From the NCBI RefSeq assembly GCF_008369915.1, contig NZ_VSRN01000001.1, forward strand, positions 930,001-994,000: DNA of 64,000 nucleotides. The letters are read 5' to 3'. A model generated the notes under the pieces. The model ran no database searches. It was given only the letters and a program-made list of their open reading frames with translations, and was not told the origin of the DNA. The position numbers and the translations under genes are program-made. The DNA comes from Dyadobacter sp. UC 10. GTDB taxonomy: Bacteria; Bacteroidota; Bacteroidia; Cytophagales; Spirosomataceae. The first letter of the stretch is position 1; each line of letters begins with the position of its first letter. Shown piece after piece: positions 1-9,382 of this stretch.

Positions 1-898
1 GCAAGTACCTGGGAGCTATCAGCATCCACTACGCTGAGCAAGCTGTCGGCATTCGTTTCAGTGTCAAGATTGTGTTCTTCTGTTGATGTAGGCGGAGTAT
101 CTCGAAAGCCTGTCTCAAAAAGTGATTTTAGAGTGGGGTTGTCATATGGCTTTTTACTATTTGGCCATTTAGTACTATCCAGATCGTTATAAATCATGAA
201 TTTTCCAAAGGAAAAGAAGCCCAGTTCAATGGCATCTTTCTCGACCGACCATGCCGGTAGATGGGCAATTCTTTCCGAAACTATGGCACAATAAGCGTCT
301 ATATCGAGGTCATCACTTTCCGGAAGGTCCGGAATGGTGATGTTAAAGTCTGCCAATAATTTCGCTTGCAGAGAAAGATTACCACCGATTTCACTCCCGG
401 AATAGCGAACTCTGAAACGCTCATTTGCACTCGACCTTTCAAGAGAAACAGGAATTAGGACCAAAGGAGCTTGTCTTACATTTTCCTTGTTACCTTCCTC
501 AAACCATTTAAGCATGCCAAGCGAAAGGTATAAGATATTGACACCTTGCTCTTCGATGCTGGTTCTAGCGAAATAATAGGTATTTAGGATTTTCGTTTGA
601 AGCTTTTTTTCAGTTTCATTGGTCTGGAGGCGTGTATCATTATAAGCATCCAACAGCTCCTCTTCTGAAAGCTCAGGTAAGTCACCAAAGTCCAGTTCGT
701 CCTCCTTTTCCGCACGCCCTAGGAAGGACATTGGCTTCGACTGCCTGAATAGTAAGTTATAAATTGAACTGGATTTCTCTTGAACAATGTGTAGCCCGCG
801 AGCCTGCGGGACCTTATAATTTAGTAGGGAATTGCGCATTCCCAAGTCAAGAAGCTCTTTCCGGGCTGATTCGAGCTTGGCAAGTAAAGAGTTTATCA
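1..898 (-). CDS. DUF4011-type helicase, N-terminal part, runs off the left edge
   Basis: The reverse strand is open from an ATG at 898 to the window edge, giving about 299 residues of an unfinished protein. Near the N-terminus it reads RKELLDLGMRNSLLNYK, which is the start motif of the DUF4011 domain that caps very large superfamily I helicases, often with a DUF3320 or Vsr-like nuclease at the C-terminus. The helicase motifs themselves would lie outside the window. From memory, such proteins have been reported in anti-phage systems, for example hhe. An integrase gene follows on the same strand side, so this is probably cargo of the integrated element. The family call rests on one motif and on general character, and the function is inferred. 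Confidence 0.72.
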
Positions 899-1137
899 TA
901 CTATGGTATTTCTTGGATAAATTTTACTAATTCCAAGAAATTTTAAGGGGGGGTTAACGCGAACGACTAGCTAAATCTAACTACTTCCATGGTTACAAAA
1001 TATGTTAATTATTATATTTTTAAGCAAAAATTATTTAACGGTCTATTTCTGATGAAATTCTCGAAATCGCCTGGTAACAAAATAGCCCAGACAAATCGAG
1101 ATCTGCCTAGGCTATTGCAAGCATTTGTACCTTATTT

Positions 1138-2358
1138 CTATGGTTGCAGGATATCCTTCAGCCTAGCCATATCATCACTAATCTTCCTATCAACAATTTT
1201 CTCATACTGTTGAGTAGTCTTAATATTCCGATGCCTCAGCATCTTGGATACACTCTCAATCGGAACCCCATTAGTCAAAGTAACGGTTGTCGCAAAAGTA
1301 TGCCGAGCCAAGTGAAAAGTGATATTCTTCCGAATCCCACACAAATCCGCAATCTCTTTCAAATAAGAATTCATCTTCTGGTTAGACAGCACTGGCAACA
1401 CCCTGTTCTCATTCTCACATTGCGGATGATCTTCGTACTTCTCCATAATTTCCATAGCCATTGGCAGAATAGGTATGCGAGATGGAGTGTCAGTCTTTTG
1501 GCGCTTAGTTGTTATCCACTTTCCTCCATCTATCCCTTCCGCAACCTCAGTCCGCTTCAATTTATAAATATCTGCGTAAGCAAGGCCGGTGTAGCAGCAG
1601 AAAAGGAAAATATCTTTGACGAGCGCAAGGCGGCCGTCACCCATATCCCTATCCCATATTTTCTTCATCTCGCCTTCGGTCAATGCTTGCCGGTCGACCT
1701 CTCGTTTCGAAAACTTGAAGGCATAGAACGGGTCACGTTGCAGCCATCCTCTCTTAACACAAAGAAGTACGATCTTCTTGAAGTTAGCCAAGTACTTCAT
1801 CGTCGTATTGTGACTAATCTTTTTGACTGCCTTGAGCCAGAATTCATATTGTGATATGAATTCGTAGTCGAGTTTCTTGATTTCGAAATCGTCTGCCTGA
1901 TATTTCCATTTGATGAAATCACGGGTATGTTTAAGGCAAGTCTCATACCGCTCCAAGGTGCCTGGTGCAAAATCGGCACCGATTAAGGCAGCAATCTGAT
2001 CGTTGTGCTCTCGAAAAATGGGCAGGATAGTTTTCCCGCCTTCGGTTCTGCCCAAGAGAATATTTTTGATAGCTTCCGAGGTGATCTCTTTGTTCGCCTC
2101 AATCAATGATCGCTTTGCCTCGTAAATCTTCGACGTCAACGTATCTAGGTAGGCATTCAATGTTTTAGTATCCTCCTTGTTCCCAGTCGCCCGCCCTGCA
2201 CCTACGCTCCATTTGGACGGATGCCAAATACGTTTGGTCGAGATATCCTTTGGAACTCCATTGACGGTGACACGGCAATAAACATAGCGCATTCCGTCTG
2301 CTAATTCTGGGTTGGGTCTTTTCAAAAAGAAAATCAACCCGAAGCTTGTTTCTAACAT
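1138..2358 (-). CDS. tyrosine recombinase (integrase)
   Basis: 406 residues, the usual size of a Bacteroidota tyrosine site-specific recombinase. An N-terminal arm-binding domain (about 1-100) and a SAM-like core-binding domain (about 110-200) precede the catalytic domain. In the catalytic part I see TGLAYADI, the usual Bacteroidota form of box I, then HLARHTFAT (His-x-x-Arg), then LRHRNIKTTQQYEKI with the last His and the nucleophile Tyr near residue 385. The gene starts about 250 bp from the 3' end of tRNA-Ser and reads away from it, as expected for an element integrated at a tRNA. It presumably excises and integrates the element that carries the helicase to its left. Confidence 0.93.
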   Translation of the reverse strand: MLETSFGLIFFLKRPNPELADGMRYVYCRVTVNGVPKDISTKRIWHPSKWSVGAGRATGNKEDTKTLNAYLDTLTSKIYEAKRSLIEANKEITSEAIKNILLGRTEGGKTILPIFREHNDQIAALIGADFAPGTLERYETCLKHTRDFIKWKYQADDFEIKKLDYEFISQYEFWLKAVKKISHNTTMKYLANFKKIVLLCVKRGWLQRDPFYAFKFSKREVDRQALTEGEMKKIWDRDMGDGRLALVKDIFLFCCYTGLAYADIYKLKRTEVAEGIDGGKWITTKRQKTDTPSRIPILPMAMEIMEKYEDHPQCENENRVLPVLSNQKMNSYLKEIADLCGIRKNITFHLARHTFATTVTLTNGVPIESVSKMLRHRNIKTTQQYEKIVDRKISDDMARLKDILQP

Positions 2359-2408
2359 AGTACATAATGTTTAAGATGAACAAAAATCGAATTGTTACCA
2401 TTGAAACG

Positions 2409-2435
2409 CAAGATGTTTACGTGGTAAACATCTTG
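2409..2435. repeat. perfect 12-bp inverted repeat upstream of the integrase
   Basis: CAAGATGTTTAC is followed by GTG and its exact complement, 51 bp upstream of the integrase start. No T-run follows on either strand, so it is not an obvious terminator. It could be an operator, an Xis or integrase arm site, or part of the attachment region. Confidence 0.6.
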
Positions 2436-2550
2436 ATAACCAGCTAGTTAATTACCTAATCGGGGAAGTTTTTTTGAGATTTTCTTACTTCCACGAATTG
2501 CTACATTTTTATCGGGAATTTTTGAATATTTTGGTATAGTCCAAAAACGC

Positions 2551-2585
2551 AAAAACCCCGTTTAAAGCGTTTAAACGGGGTTTTT
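2551..2585 (-). terminator. terminator downstream of tRNA-Ser
   Basis: A perfect 16-bp stem with a GCG loop lies 24 bp past the tRNA-Ser 3' end. The GC block CCCCG/CGGGG is flanked by A5 and T5 tracts, so it can terminate in both directions, most likely for the tRNA gene on the minus strand. Confidence 0.85.
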
Positions 2586-2608
2586 GAATGTTTTGACATC
2601 ATGTCCTG

Positions 2609-2693
2609 CAGAGAGAGAGGGATTCGAACCCCCGGACCTGTTACAGTCAACGGTTTTCAAGACCGTCGCAATCGACCACTCTGCCATCTCTCT
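2609..2693 (-). tRNA. tRNA-Ser(TGA)
   Basis: 85-nt class II tRNA on the reverse strand. The acceptor stem is AGAGAGA paired with TCTCTCT, the anticodon loop contains TGA within CTTGAAAA, there is a long variable arm, and the T loop is TTCGAAT. The discriminator is G. CCA is not fully encoded (G-CA follows). The adjacent integrase suggests that the 3' end serves as an attachment site. Confidence 0.93.
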
Positions 2694-2790
2694 ATATGTT
2701 TCGCCGAATGCGAAACGTGGTGCAAATGTAAAAACAAAATCTTTAAGCGCAATATCTGACCGGAAAAATTCTTGCTGATCGGTAACGACA

Positions 2791-4128
2791 CTACTTGTCA
2801 AGTAATGCTATTTTTAAGACTTTCGAAGCGGTTTCAGGCACCTTGAAACGCTCGTCCATTCTGATTCCCAGTACCCAAATGATGTCTCCATTGCCGTTGA
2901 CAAGTACAAGAGATTCTTCTTTTTGATACCGGTTGATTTTTAAATCATTGAACAGATCGCTCAATTTTTTTCTCTTTCCCCCCATCCCAAAGGGGAAAAA
3001 ACTATCCCCTGTTTGCCATTTGCGTATTTTAAGCGGCCATTTCAGCTTTTCCGTATCAATGAAAATTATTGCTTTGTCCTTTCCAAGTTCACTTCTTCTG
3101 ATATCGGACGTTTCCTCAAAACTCAGTAGCAAATGATCCGCGACAATTGATAAATCCGATTCAAATACTTCTATCTCATATTTCCCCCGCAAATCCGAAC
3201 TTGGGCGGAGTATCAGATAATCCCTGTCAATTAGCAGATCATGCGACATGGAATGTAGGGTTTTTCCAACCGTGCCTTTCAGTGCTGTGCAGATCGATTT
3301 GACCTGGGGATACGTGAATTTGTAATCCTGCAAAACCGTCCATAACCTCAGTGCAGGTTCCGATGAATTGAGCAAGTGCCTTTTGTCGATATATACCAAT
3401 CCGCTTTCGCTATGTATAGCCCCCTGTTTCCAACTTTCGAGCAGCTCTTTCAATAAGTTATCAGAAGCCAACAACCGCTCCGAAGTATTGATGAAAGTTT
3501 CTTCTACCGATGGATTCAACTTTTTCAGCACCGGGATGATCTGGTGACGGACGCGATTGCGCTTATAATCAACCGACGAGTTGGACTTGTCTTCACGCCA
3601 TTGCAAAGCATGGTCTGCCGCATACTTTAAAATTTCCTCCTTGGTCATCCTAAGCATCGGCCTGATGATTGCGTTGACCCGCGGCATTATACCTTTTATG
3701 CCAGAGAGCCCGGTTCCACGCGTTAGATTCAATATGGCGGTTTCAAGCGAATCGCTGTTGTGATGCGCGGTGACAATCCAATCGTACTGCTCGGCCTGCC
3801 GTAAATTTTCAAACCATTTGTAACGCAGTTCGCGCGCAGCCATTTGCGTGGAAACGCCCTTTTCCTTCGCTACCGATTTTGTCTCGAATGAGGTCGAGAA
3901 AAACTCGAATCCATAATGGTTCGCTATTTCGCGAACAAAATGAGCATCTGTCTCAGATTCTTCACCGCGAAGTTTAAAGTTGCAATGCGCAATACCTGCT
4001 TTAAACTTGTTCTCATGAAATAAATGCGCCAGAACAACAGAATCAATTCCCCCACTTACTGTCAGCAGCGATTTCTTTCCATTCAGGTCCCAACCTTGTT
4101 GGTTAATAAAAGTTAAAAAAGAATCCAC
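2791..4128 (-). CDS. tilS: tRNA(Ile)-lysidine synthase TilS
   Basis: 445 residues, typical for TilS. The N-terminal adenine-nucleotide alpha-hydrolase domain carries the PP-loop SGGIDS at residues 25-30, followed by the family-typical HCNFKLRGEES around 48-58. A linker and the C-terminal TilS domain (about 360-440) follow. The enzyme uses ATP and lysine to convert C34 of the AUA-reading tRNA-Ile to lysidine, which is essential for decoding. It is transcribed divergently from the ostA-like gene across an intergenic gap of about 140 bp. Confidence 0.96.
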   Translation of the reverse strand: MDSFLTFINQQGWDLNGKKSLLTVSGGIDSVVLAHLFHENKFKAGIAHCNFKLRGEESETDAHFVREIANHYGFEFFSTSFETKSVAKEKGVSTQMAARELRYKWFENLRQAEQYDWIVTAHHNSDSLETAILNLTRGTGLSGIKGIMPRVNAIIRPMLRMTKEEILKYAADHALQWREDKSNSSVDYKRNRVRHQIIPVLKKLNPSVEETFINTSERLLASDNLLKELLESWKQGAIHSESGLVYIDKRHLLNSSEPALRLWTVLQDYKFTYPQVKSICTALKGTVGKTLHSMSHDLLIDRDYLILRPSSDLRGKYEIEVFESDLSIVADHLLLSFEETSDIRRSELGKDKAIIFIDTEKLKWPLKIRKWQTGDSFFPFGMGGKRKKLSDLFNDLKINRYQKEESLVLVNGNGDIIWVLGIRMDERFKVPETASKVLKIALLDK

Positions 4129-4268
4129 AAAGAACCTCTTAGATGTAATTGATGTAATTTTGGCGTGAACAGGATCGGATTTGCTTTTGCTGATAAATTT
4201 CGGAAAACCGCATGCAGACAGAACATTTTGTTGACGGTTATTTCAAAGGTAAAAGAAAGAAAAGGAAC

Positions 4269-5879
4269 ATGGATAAAAAAAATTACCACGCTGGCTGCAA
4301 CTCTTTTAAACTTTCACGCGTCATCAATATCAAAACGAATAAATATTTGCGGGCGTTCTTTGTCGTACTGATTTCCATTTATACCTTTCTGTCATTCAAC
4401 GCATTAGCACAAAACACCAGTACTGCTAATGAGGATCTCATTGAGATTTTGAAGTCTGACCAACTTGAAATTATTAATGCTAACGGAGTCGATTCACGAC
4501 GCGTTACTAATGGTGTTTTTAAGCATAAAGGAGCGCTTTTGTATAGTAATCTTGCGATCCAGAATATTACGACAAATGTGATTGAAGCGTTTGGAAACGT
4601 GAAAATCGTGCAGGGCGATACTGTTACGGTAACCGGCGATACCCTTTATTATTATGGTAATACCCGATTGGCAATCGTAAGCGGCCGTAAGACGGTATTA
4701 AAAGACAGTAAACGAACACTCACCACACGCAAAATCGAATATGACATGGCGAGTGGAATTGCCTATTATAAATTACCCGGACGAACGGTTGACGAAGAAA
4801 ATGTCCTGACCAGTAAAGAGGGTTTTTATAACACAGCAACAAAGGAGTTTACCTATTATCGCAATGTCAAGCTGGTCAATAAAAAGTATACATTGACAAC
4901 AGACACGCTGCTTTACAATTCCATAACGAAATGGTCTTATTTCAACGGGCCGACGAAGATCGTTAACAAGGATGGTACAGTGGTGGGTACCAAGGGGCAA
5001 TATAATACCGAATCTACCCAGTCTTCTTTTCACAAGAGAACTACTGTTGATAACGAAACGTATACGCTTACCGCAGACTCTCTGATCGTAGACGGAAAAA
5101 GCAACGATGGCCGGGGGAAAGGAAATGTGGTCATCGTGGCAAAAAAAGATAAAACAGTGCTCAATGGTGACGAGGGATATTACTGGAAATCAAAAGGTTA
5201 CTCCAAAATATATGGTCACGCTTACGTAAGGAATGTAGTTTCCGAAGACACACTATATATCAGGGCCGACACGCTGTATTCATTTGAAAATGCGAGGGAT
5301 TCGACCAGAAAGCTTATTGGCGATAAAAATGTTTTTATTTACAAATCTGATTTCCAGGGCAAATGTGACTCAATCAGCTACAATACAGCCGATTCGGTGA
5401 TCAGGTTTTTTCGTCAACCAATTTTATGGAGTGACCAGCATTACCAAATGGAGGCTGATTCTATCACTGCTTTCCTTGTCAACAATGAGATTAACCGGAT
5501 GTTGCTAAAAGGAAAGGCATTTGTAATAACAGAGGACACCCTTGTAAGACAGTTCAACCAAGTGAAAGGCCGGATTATCAATGCTTACTTTGATAGTGGT
5601 AATAAGCTAAAACAGGTTCTGGTGGAGGGGAATGGTGAAAGTGCTTATTATGCAGTCGATGACAAGCAGAAAAATATTGGCCTAAACCGGGTGGAATGCG
5701 GAAGGATGAACCTGATTTTTAAAGAAAACCGGGTAGAGAAAATTTCTTTTGTGGGAAAACCGGACGGTAAACTGATCCCTCCCACAAAAATCAAACAGCC
5801 GGAACGTCAACTGGATGGATTTAACTGGCGAATTTCAGAAAAACCGACCCGTGAAAAGACTATTTGGGCAGAACTGTAA
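4269..5879 (+). CDS. OstA/LptA-like lipopolysaccharide transport protein
   Basis: The protein of 536 residues starts at MDKKNYHAG. The ATG at 4269 follows AAAGGAAC and puts a hydrophobic signal segment (AFFVVLISIYTFLSFNALAQ) at about residues 28-50. An upstream ATG at 4212 would add 19 charged residues. The mature part is repetitive beta-jellyroll sequence of the OstA/LptA type, with repeated 'gD(T/S)L' turns and phrases such as GNVKIVQGD and GKGNVVIVAKKD. LptA-type proteins bridge the periplasm and carry LPS to the outer membrane. The Bacteroidota form is longer than E. coli LptA (about 185 residues). LptC is encoded 8 kb away in this window. Confidence 0.85.
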   Translation: MDKKNYHAGCNSFKLSRVINIKTNKYLRAFFVVLISIYTFLSFNALAQNTSTANEDLIEILKSDQLEIINANGVDSRRVTNGVFKHKGALLYSNLAIQNITTNVIEAFGNVKIVQGDTVTVTGDTLYYYGNTRLAIVSGRKTVLKDSKRTLTTRKIEYDMASGIAYYKLPGRTVDEENVLTSKEGFYNTATKEFTYYRNVKLVNKKYTLTTDTLLYNSITKWSYFNGPTKIVNKDGTVVGTKGQYNTESTQSSFHKRTTVDNETYTLTADSLIVDGKSNDGRGKGNVVIVAKKDKTVLNGDEGYYWKSKGYSKIYGHAYVRNVVSEDTLYIRADTLYSFENARDSTRKLIGDKNVFIYKSDFQGKCDSISYNTADSVIRFFRQPILWSDQHYQMEADSITAFLVNNEINRMLLKGKAFVITEDTLVRQFNQVKGRIINAYFDSGNKLKQVLVEGNGESAYYAVDDKQKNIGLNRVECGRMNLIFKENRVEKISFVGKPDGKLIPPTKIKQPERQLDGFNWRISEKPTREKTIWAEL

Positions 5880-5967
5880 TTTTTTAACCGTGCAAGACAA
5901 ATATTCATGCAGATCGGCACGATTATTTACCTTAAAAAAATAAAGTTAGCCGGTCACACAATATATT

Positions 5968-5998
5968 TTGAGGATACAATTAATTCTCTATATTTTTG
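5968..5998 (+). promoter_or_regulatory. Bacteroidota sigma-70 type promoter
   Basis: TTG at 5968-5970, a 20-nt spacer, then TATTTTTG at 5991-5998. This matches the Bacteroidota consensus TTG-N19-TAnnTTTG. The predicted start near 6005 leaves a 50-nt leader before the gene at 6055. Confidence 0.6.
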
Positions 5999-6054
5999 TA
6001 GTGTACTTTTCAGCTAAATTATTCATCAGTTAGTCAAAAGTATCAATTGAAGCT

Positions 6055-6675
6055 ATGAAAAGATATGTACGTTATTTCTATATATTGATTGCGACAATCC
6101 TGTCTCTGGGCGGGGCAAACGCACAATCGGCTTCTGGCGGGAGCCGATTGAATATAGTTGCCAAGAAAAAGCCAGCGGCTTCCGAGCAGTTAAAGTTTAC
6201 GGTCATGCCGAATGGCCTGAGCTACAAGCCACTATCTTTGCAAAATCCAAAAGCATTAAATAAATTTTATACGTCTTTTTTATTTTCTACTCCAAGTAAC
6301 GCCGACAGCAACAATATGCTCGCTGCTGACGTAGTTGAGAAGAACGGCGAGAGAAAATCAACAGCAGTTGAGGCACACCTGAAAGCAGAAGAACAGCTGT
6401 ATGTGAGTGATAAAATCACCGTTTCCAATATTTACCCCAATCCTGCAAGTGAATATGCCGAACTCGATTTCAGTATTTCTCCGGGAATCAGGGAAGCGAA
6501 GTTGATATTTTACAACGTGCTGGGTTCTCAGATGAACGAACTGACGCTGAACAAGAATGAAAGGAAATTACGTGTCAACACGAAGGATATGCCAACCGGG
6601 CTTTACTTCTATCAGCTATCGATTGACGGAAAGAAAGTAGCCACGAAAAAAATGCTGGTACGTCATCAGCAATAG
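6055..6675 (+). CDS. secreted protein with a T9SS type A sorting tail
   Basis: 206 residues. An N-terminal signal peptide (about 1-23, ending near GGANAQ) leads into a low-complexity region with no domain I recognise. The last 80 residues form a T9SS type A sorting domain, with VSNIYPNPASEYAELDF, then YNVLGSQ, then the closing GLYFYQLSIDGKKVATKKMLV. T9SS clients are exported across the outer membrane and their tail is removed by a sortase-like enzyme. A good promoter lies directly upstream and a hairpin follows. The function of the short mature part is unknown. Confidence 0.85.
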   Translation: MKRYVRYFYILIATILSLGGANAQSASGGSRLNIVAKKKPAASEQLKFTVMPNGLSYKPLSLQNPKALNKFYTSFLFSTPSNADSNNMLAADVVEKNGERKSTAVEAHLKAEEQLYVSDKITVSNIYPNPASEYAELDFSISPGIREAKLIFYNVLGSQMNELTLNKNERKLRVNTKDMPTGLYFYQLSIDGKKVATKKMLVRHQQ

Positions 6676-6696
6676 GCTACTAATTAACACTAGATC

Positions 6697-6733
6697 AGCT
6701 ACGCGTTCGTTATGGATGGTGTAGCTTTTTTTA
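6697..6733 (+). terminator. weak terminator after the T9SS gene
   Basis: AGCTAC at 6697 pairs with GTAGCT at 6721 and is followed by a run of T. The 6-bp stem has a large loop, so it is only moderately convincing. A TACCTTTG box (6735-6742) that resembles a -7 element follows directly and would give bamD a very short leader. Confidence 0.45.
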
Positions 6734-6750
6734 TTACCTTTGCAGCCAAT

Positions 6751-7677
6751 ATGCGAAAAAACAGTCTTGCAAGCTATTTCTTGCTTTTTATCTCAATTCT
6801 CTTTCTCACAACCTCGTGTAGCAAGTTCTCCAGATTACAGAAAAAAGGTACAGATCAGGAGAAGTATGATGCCGCAATGGCTTACTACAAAAAGGGCGAT
6901 TTCTATAAGGCTGGCATTTTATTCGAGGAATTGATTCCTTTATTAAAAGGTAGTACTGAGTCAGAGCTTGCACAGTTTTATTACGCATATACCCAGTATC
7001 AACAGGGTCAATACAATACAAGTCAGTTTCTTTTCAAGAAATTTTACGATACTTATGCGCGCAGTGATTATGCGCAGGAAGCCTATTATATGCACGCTTT
7101 TTCGCTTTATAAAGATTCCTCTCCGTATAACCTTGACCAGACGAGTACGCATACGGCGATTTCAGCCATGCAGGATTTCATTAATTCGTATCCTGACAGC
7201 CCGTTTCGCGATGAGTGTACGAAATATATCCTGGAACTGAGATCGAAATTGGAAAGGAAAGCCTACGAACGTGCCAAACTATACCATAAGATCAGTGATT
7301 TCAACCTGATGTCGCTTAAATCGGCGGTTATCTCGATCGAAAATTTTAAGAGAGATTTTCCTGATTCACAATACAATGAAGAACTTGCTTTTCTGAAGGT
7401 AGAATCGCAATACAACCTGGCTACCTATAGTTTTATTGACAAACAAAAAGAAAGGTATCAGGATGTTGTCAAATTTTACCAGGAACTTGTCGACAAATAT
7501 CCTACCGGCAAATTCAGCCGCGATGCCGAGAGAATGTTTGACAACAGTCAGAAGCAAATCGAAGTGATCGCAAAACTGGAACTTGAAAAGCAAAAACTGA
7601 AAGAGTCCAAACCTGATCCTGACAACCAACCGACGAAAGTCACAACACCTGCGATCGCAGAGCCTAAGGGCCAGTGA
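6751..7677 (+). CDS. bamD: outer membrane assembly lipoprotein BamD
   Basis: 308 residues from the ATG at 6751. This start puts a lipoprotein signal at the N-terminus, ending in LTTSC, with Cys near residue 23. A start at 6712 would prefix 13 unneeded residues. The rest is helical TPR-like repeat sequence typical of BamD/YfiO (AMAYYKKGDFYKAGILFEEL, YDTYARSDYAQEAYYMHAF). BamD works with BamA in folding beta-barrels into the outer membrane, which matters here given the SusC-type and barrel proteins nearby. It lies just upstream of rpoZ with a 47-bp gap. Confidence 0.92.
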   Translation: MRKNSLASYFLLFISILFLTTSCSKFSRLQKKGTDQEKYDAAMAYYKKGDFYKAGILFEELIPLLKGSTESELAQFYYAYTQYQQGQYNTSQFLFKKFYDTYARSDYAQEAYYMHAFSLYKDSSPYNLDQTSTHTAISAMQDFINSYPDSPFRDECTKYILELRSKLERKAYERAKLYHKISDFNLMSLKSAVISIENFKRDFPDSQYNEELAFLKVESQYNLATYSFIDKQKERYQDVVKFYQELVDKYPTGKFSRDAERMFDNSQKQIEVIAKLELEKQKLKESKPDPDNQPTKVTTPAIAEPKGQ

Positions 7678-7724
7678 GCAGAAATAATACCGTTTTAAAA
7701 TTTTTCAAACTATATAAGAAAATC

Positions 7725-8039
7725 ATGGCAACTAATCCATCGATCATTACCCGGGATACTGACAAAATAGCTGACGTTACCGGCAATCTATATGAATCTG
7801 TTTCGGTTATCTCGAAGAGAGCACGCCAGATTTCAAGCAAAATGAAAGAGGAGCTTAATAATAAGCTTGCTGAGTTTGCTTCAGGAGTTGACAATCTGGA
7901 AGAAGTGTTCGAAAACAGAGAGCAGATCGAGATTTCGAAATTTTACGAGCGTATGCCAAAAGCAGGAAGTATCGCAATTGACGAATTCATCGAAGGAAAA
8001 ACATACCACAGCTACCGTACAAACAGCGACGAAGAATAG
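7725..8039 (+). CDS. rpoZ: DNA-directed RNA polymerase subunit omega
   Basis: 104 residues from the ATG at 7725 (MATNPSIITRDTDKIADVT). The sequence has the Bacteroidota omega/Rpb6-like pattern: NLYESVSVISKRARQIS near residues 15-35, then an acidic helix and a short tail. Omega helps assemble the polymerase by holding the beta-prime subunit. The position between bamD and coaBC looks natural for this phylum, where dfp/coaBC and omega are often neighbours. A start at 7674 would overlap bamD and add a basic stretch that does not fit. Confidence 0.88.
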   Translation: MATNPSIITRDTDKIADVTGNLYESVSVISKRARQISSKMKEELNNKLAEFASGVDNLEEVFENREQIEISKFYERMPKAGSIAIDEFIEGKTYHSYRTNSDEE

Positions 8040-8056
8040 TCTGTCAGAAAAATAGC

Positions 8057-8088
8057 AAACCAGCCTCAGTTTACATTGTGGCTGGTTT
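8057..8088 (+). terminator. possible terminator after rpoZ
   Basis: AAACCAGCC pairs with GGCTGGTTT through 9 bp with a 14-nt loop, directly after the rpoZ stop. Only a weak T-run follows, so it could also be an attenuating or processing hairpin. Confidence 0.5.
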
Positions 8089-8176
8089 GTCATTTATATA
8101 CAGAAATTTTTAAGAAAGTTGTGCTTACTTTGCCCACTTTAATAATTCAAATCAGTCAGACATAAACTCTCAAAAG

Positions 8177-9382
8177 TTGAACCTGAAAGACAAGAAAATT
8201 CTGATAGGAGTTACCGGCAGCATCGCTTCTTACAAGTCGGCAGTGTTGGTGAGGCTTCTGGTTAAAGCGGGCGCGTCGGTGCGGGTGGTAATGACGCAGG
8301 CAGCGACAGAATTCATCACGCCGTTAACACTGTCGGTACTTTCCAAAAATCCTGTACTCATCGCTTTTGCTACCCAGAATGGTGAATGGAACAACCATGT
8401 TGACCTTGCCCTCTGGGCTGATGTGATTGTAATAGCACCTGCGACGGCAAAAACGCTAGCGAAGTGTGCTACGGGTAATTGCGACGACCTGTTAACAGCA
8501 GTATATATGTCATCACGCTGTCCCGTTTTTTTTGCTCCTGCGATGGACCTCGACATGTTTCATCATCCGTCTACAATACACAATATCAACACGCTCATTT
8601 CATTCGGAAACTTTTTCATTGAGCCTGAATATGGGGAACTCGCCAGTGGATTGACGGGAGACGGAAGGATGGCCGAGCCGGAGACAATTTCCTCGCGGCT
8701 TGGTACACATTTCGCCAAACGGCCGGTTGCTTTCATGAAAAAAGTGTTGATAACAGCTGGACCAACATTAGAGCCGCTCGATCCCGTTCGCTTTATCAGC
8801 AATCACTCATCTGGTAAAATGGGGTATGCAATTGCATCGGCGTTTGCTGATGCCGGCGCTCAGGTCACATTAGTAACCGGACCAAGTGCCATTAAGAGTT
8901 TATCGCCTGCGGTAAAAAAAATACAGGTTGGCAGTGCGCAACAGATGCTTGATGCGACGGCCGCCCAGTTTCCCGAGCAGGATCTAGTGATTTTTGCAGC
9001 AGCGGTGGCAGATTATACCCCTAAATATGTCGCAGAGCAGAAAATCAAGAAGCAAGGTTCGGAAATGACATTGGAACTCGTTAAAACGACTGATATTGCA
9101 GCGACGCTAGGGCAAAACAAACAGGAAGGACAATTGCTAATCGGGTTTGCGCTGGAAACTGAAAACGAAGAGGCCCATGCCATGGACAAGCTAACTCGTA
9201 AAAACCTGGATTTTATCATTTTAAATTCACTAAATGATGCTGGTGCAGGTTTCGCGCACGATACGAACAAAATAACCGTTATTGACAGGAAAGGAAACAA
9301 AAGGCGCTTCGAATTGAAAACGAAGGAAGAGGTTGCCCAAGATATTTTAGAAATTGTAATTGAAAGATGGAACGAGGTATGA
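8177..9382 (+). CDS. coaBC: CoaBC, phosphopantothenoylcysteine decarboxylase / phosphopantothenate-cysteine ligase
   Basis: 401 residues from a TTG start at 8177 (no in-frame ATG upstream before a stop). The flavoprotein decarboxylase half (about 1-175) begins KILIGVTGSIASYKSA and has the NH-containing WNNHVDLALWADVIVIAPATA and the CPVFFAPAMDLDM segment. The ligase half (about 185-400) begins VLITAGPTLEPLDPVRFISNHSSGKMG and contains the AAVADYTP motif. It makes 4'-phosphopantetheine from 4'-phosphopantothenate and cysteine in coenzyme A synthesis. CoaX, another step of the pathway, is encoded 6 kb away. The stop overlaps the next start by four bases (ATGA). Confidence 0.96.
   Translation: MNLKDKKILIGVTGSIASYKSAVLVRLLVKAGASVRVVMTQAATEFITPLTLSVLSKNPVLIAFATQNGEWNNHVDLALWADVIVIAPATAKTLAKCATGNCDDLLTAVYMSSRCPVFFAPAMDLDMFHHPSTIHNINTLISFGNFFIEPEYGELASGLTGDGRMAEPETISSRLGTHFAKRPVAFMKKVLITAGPTLEPLDPVRFISNHSSGKMGYAIASAFADAGAQVTLVTGPSAIKSLSPAVKKIQVGSAQQMLDATAAQFPEQDLVIFAAAVADYTPKYVAEQKIKKQGSEMTLELVKTTDIAATLGQNKQEGQLLIGFALETENEEAHAMDKLTRKNLDFIILNSLNDAGAGFAHDTNKITVIDRKGNKRRFELKTKEEVAQDILEIVIERWNEV

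Noticed and set aside
1144..1854. Plus-strand frame of 236 residues across the integrase gene
   Set aside because: It lies entirely inside the integrase on the other strand and has no domain or signal. It is the shadow of the integrase reading frame.
4212..4268. Upstream ATG for the OstA-like protein
   Set aside because: It would add 19 charged residues ahead of the signal peptide. The ATG at 4269 has a purine-rich stretch before it and places the hydrophobic segment better.
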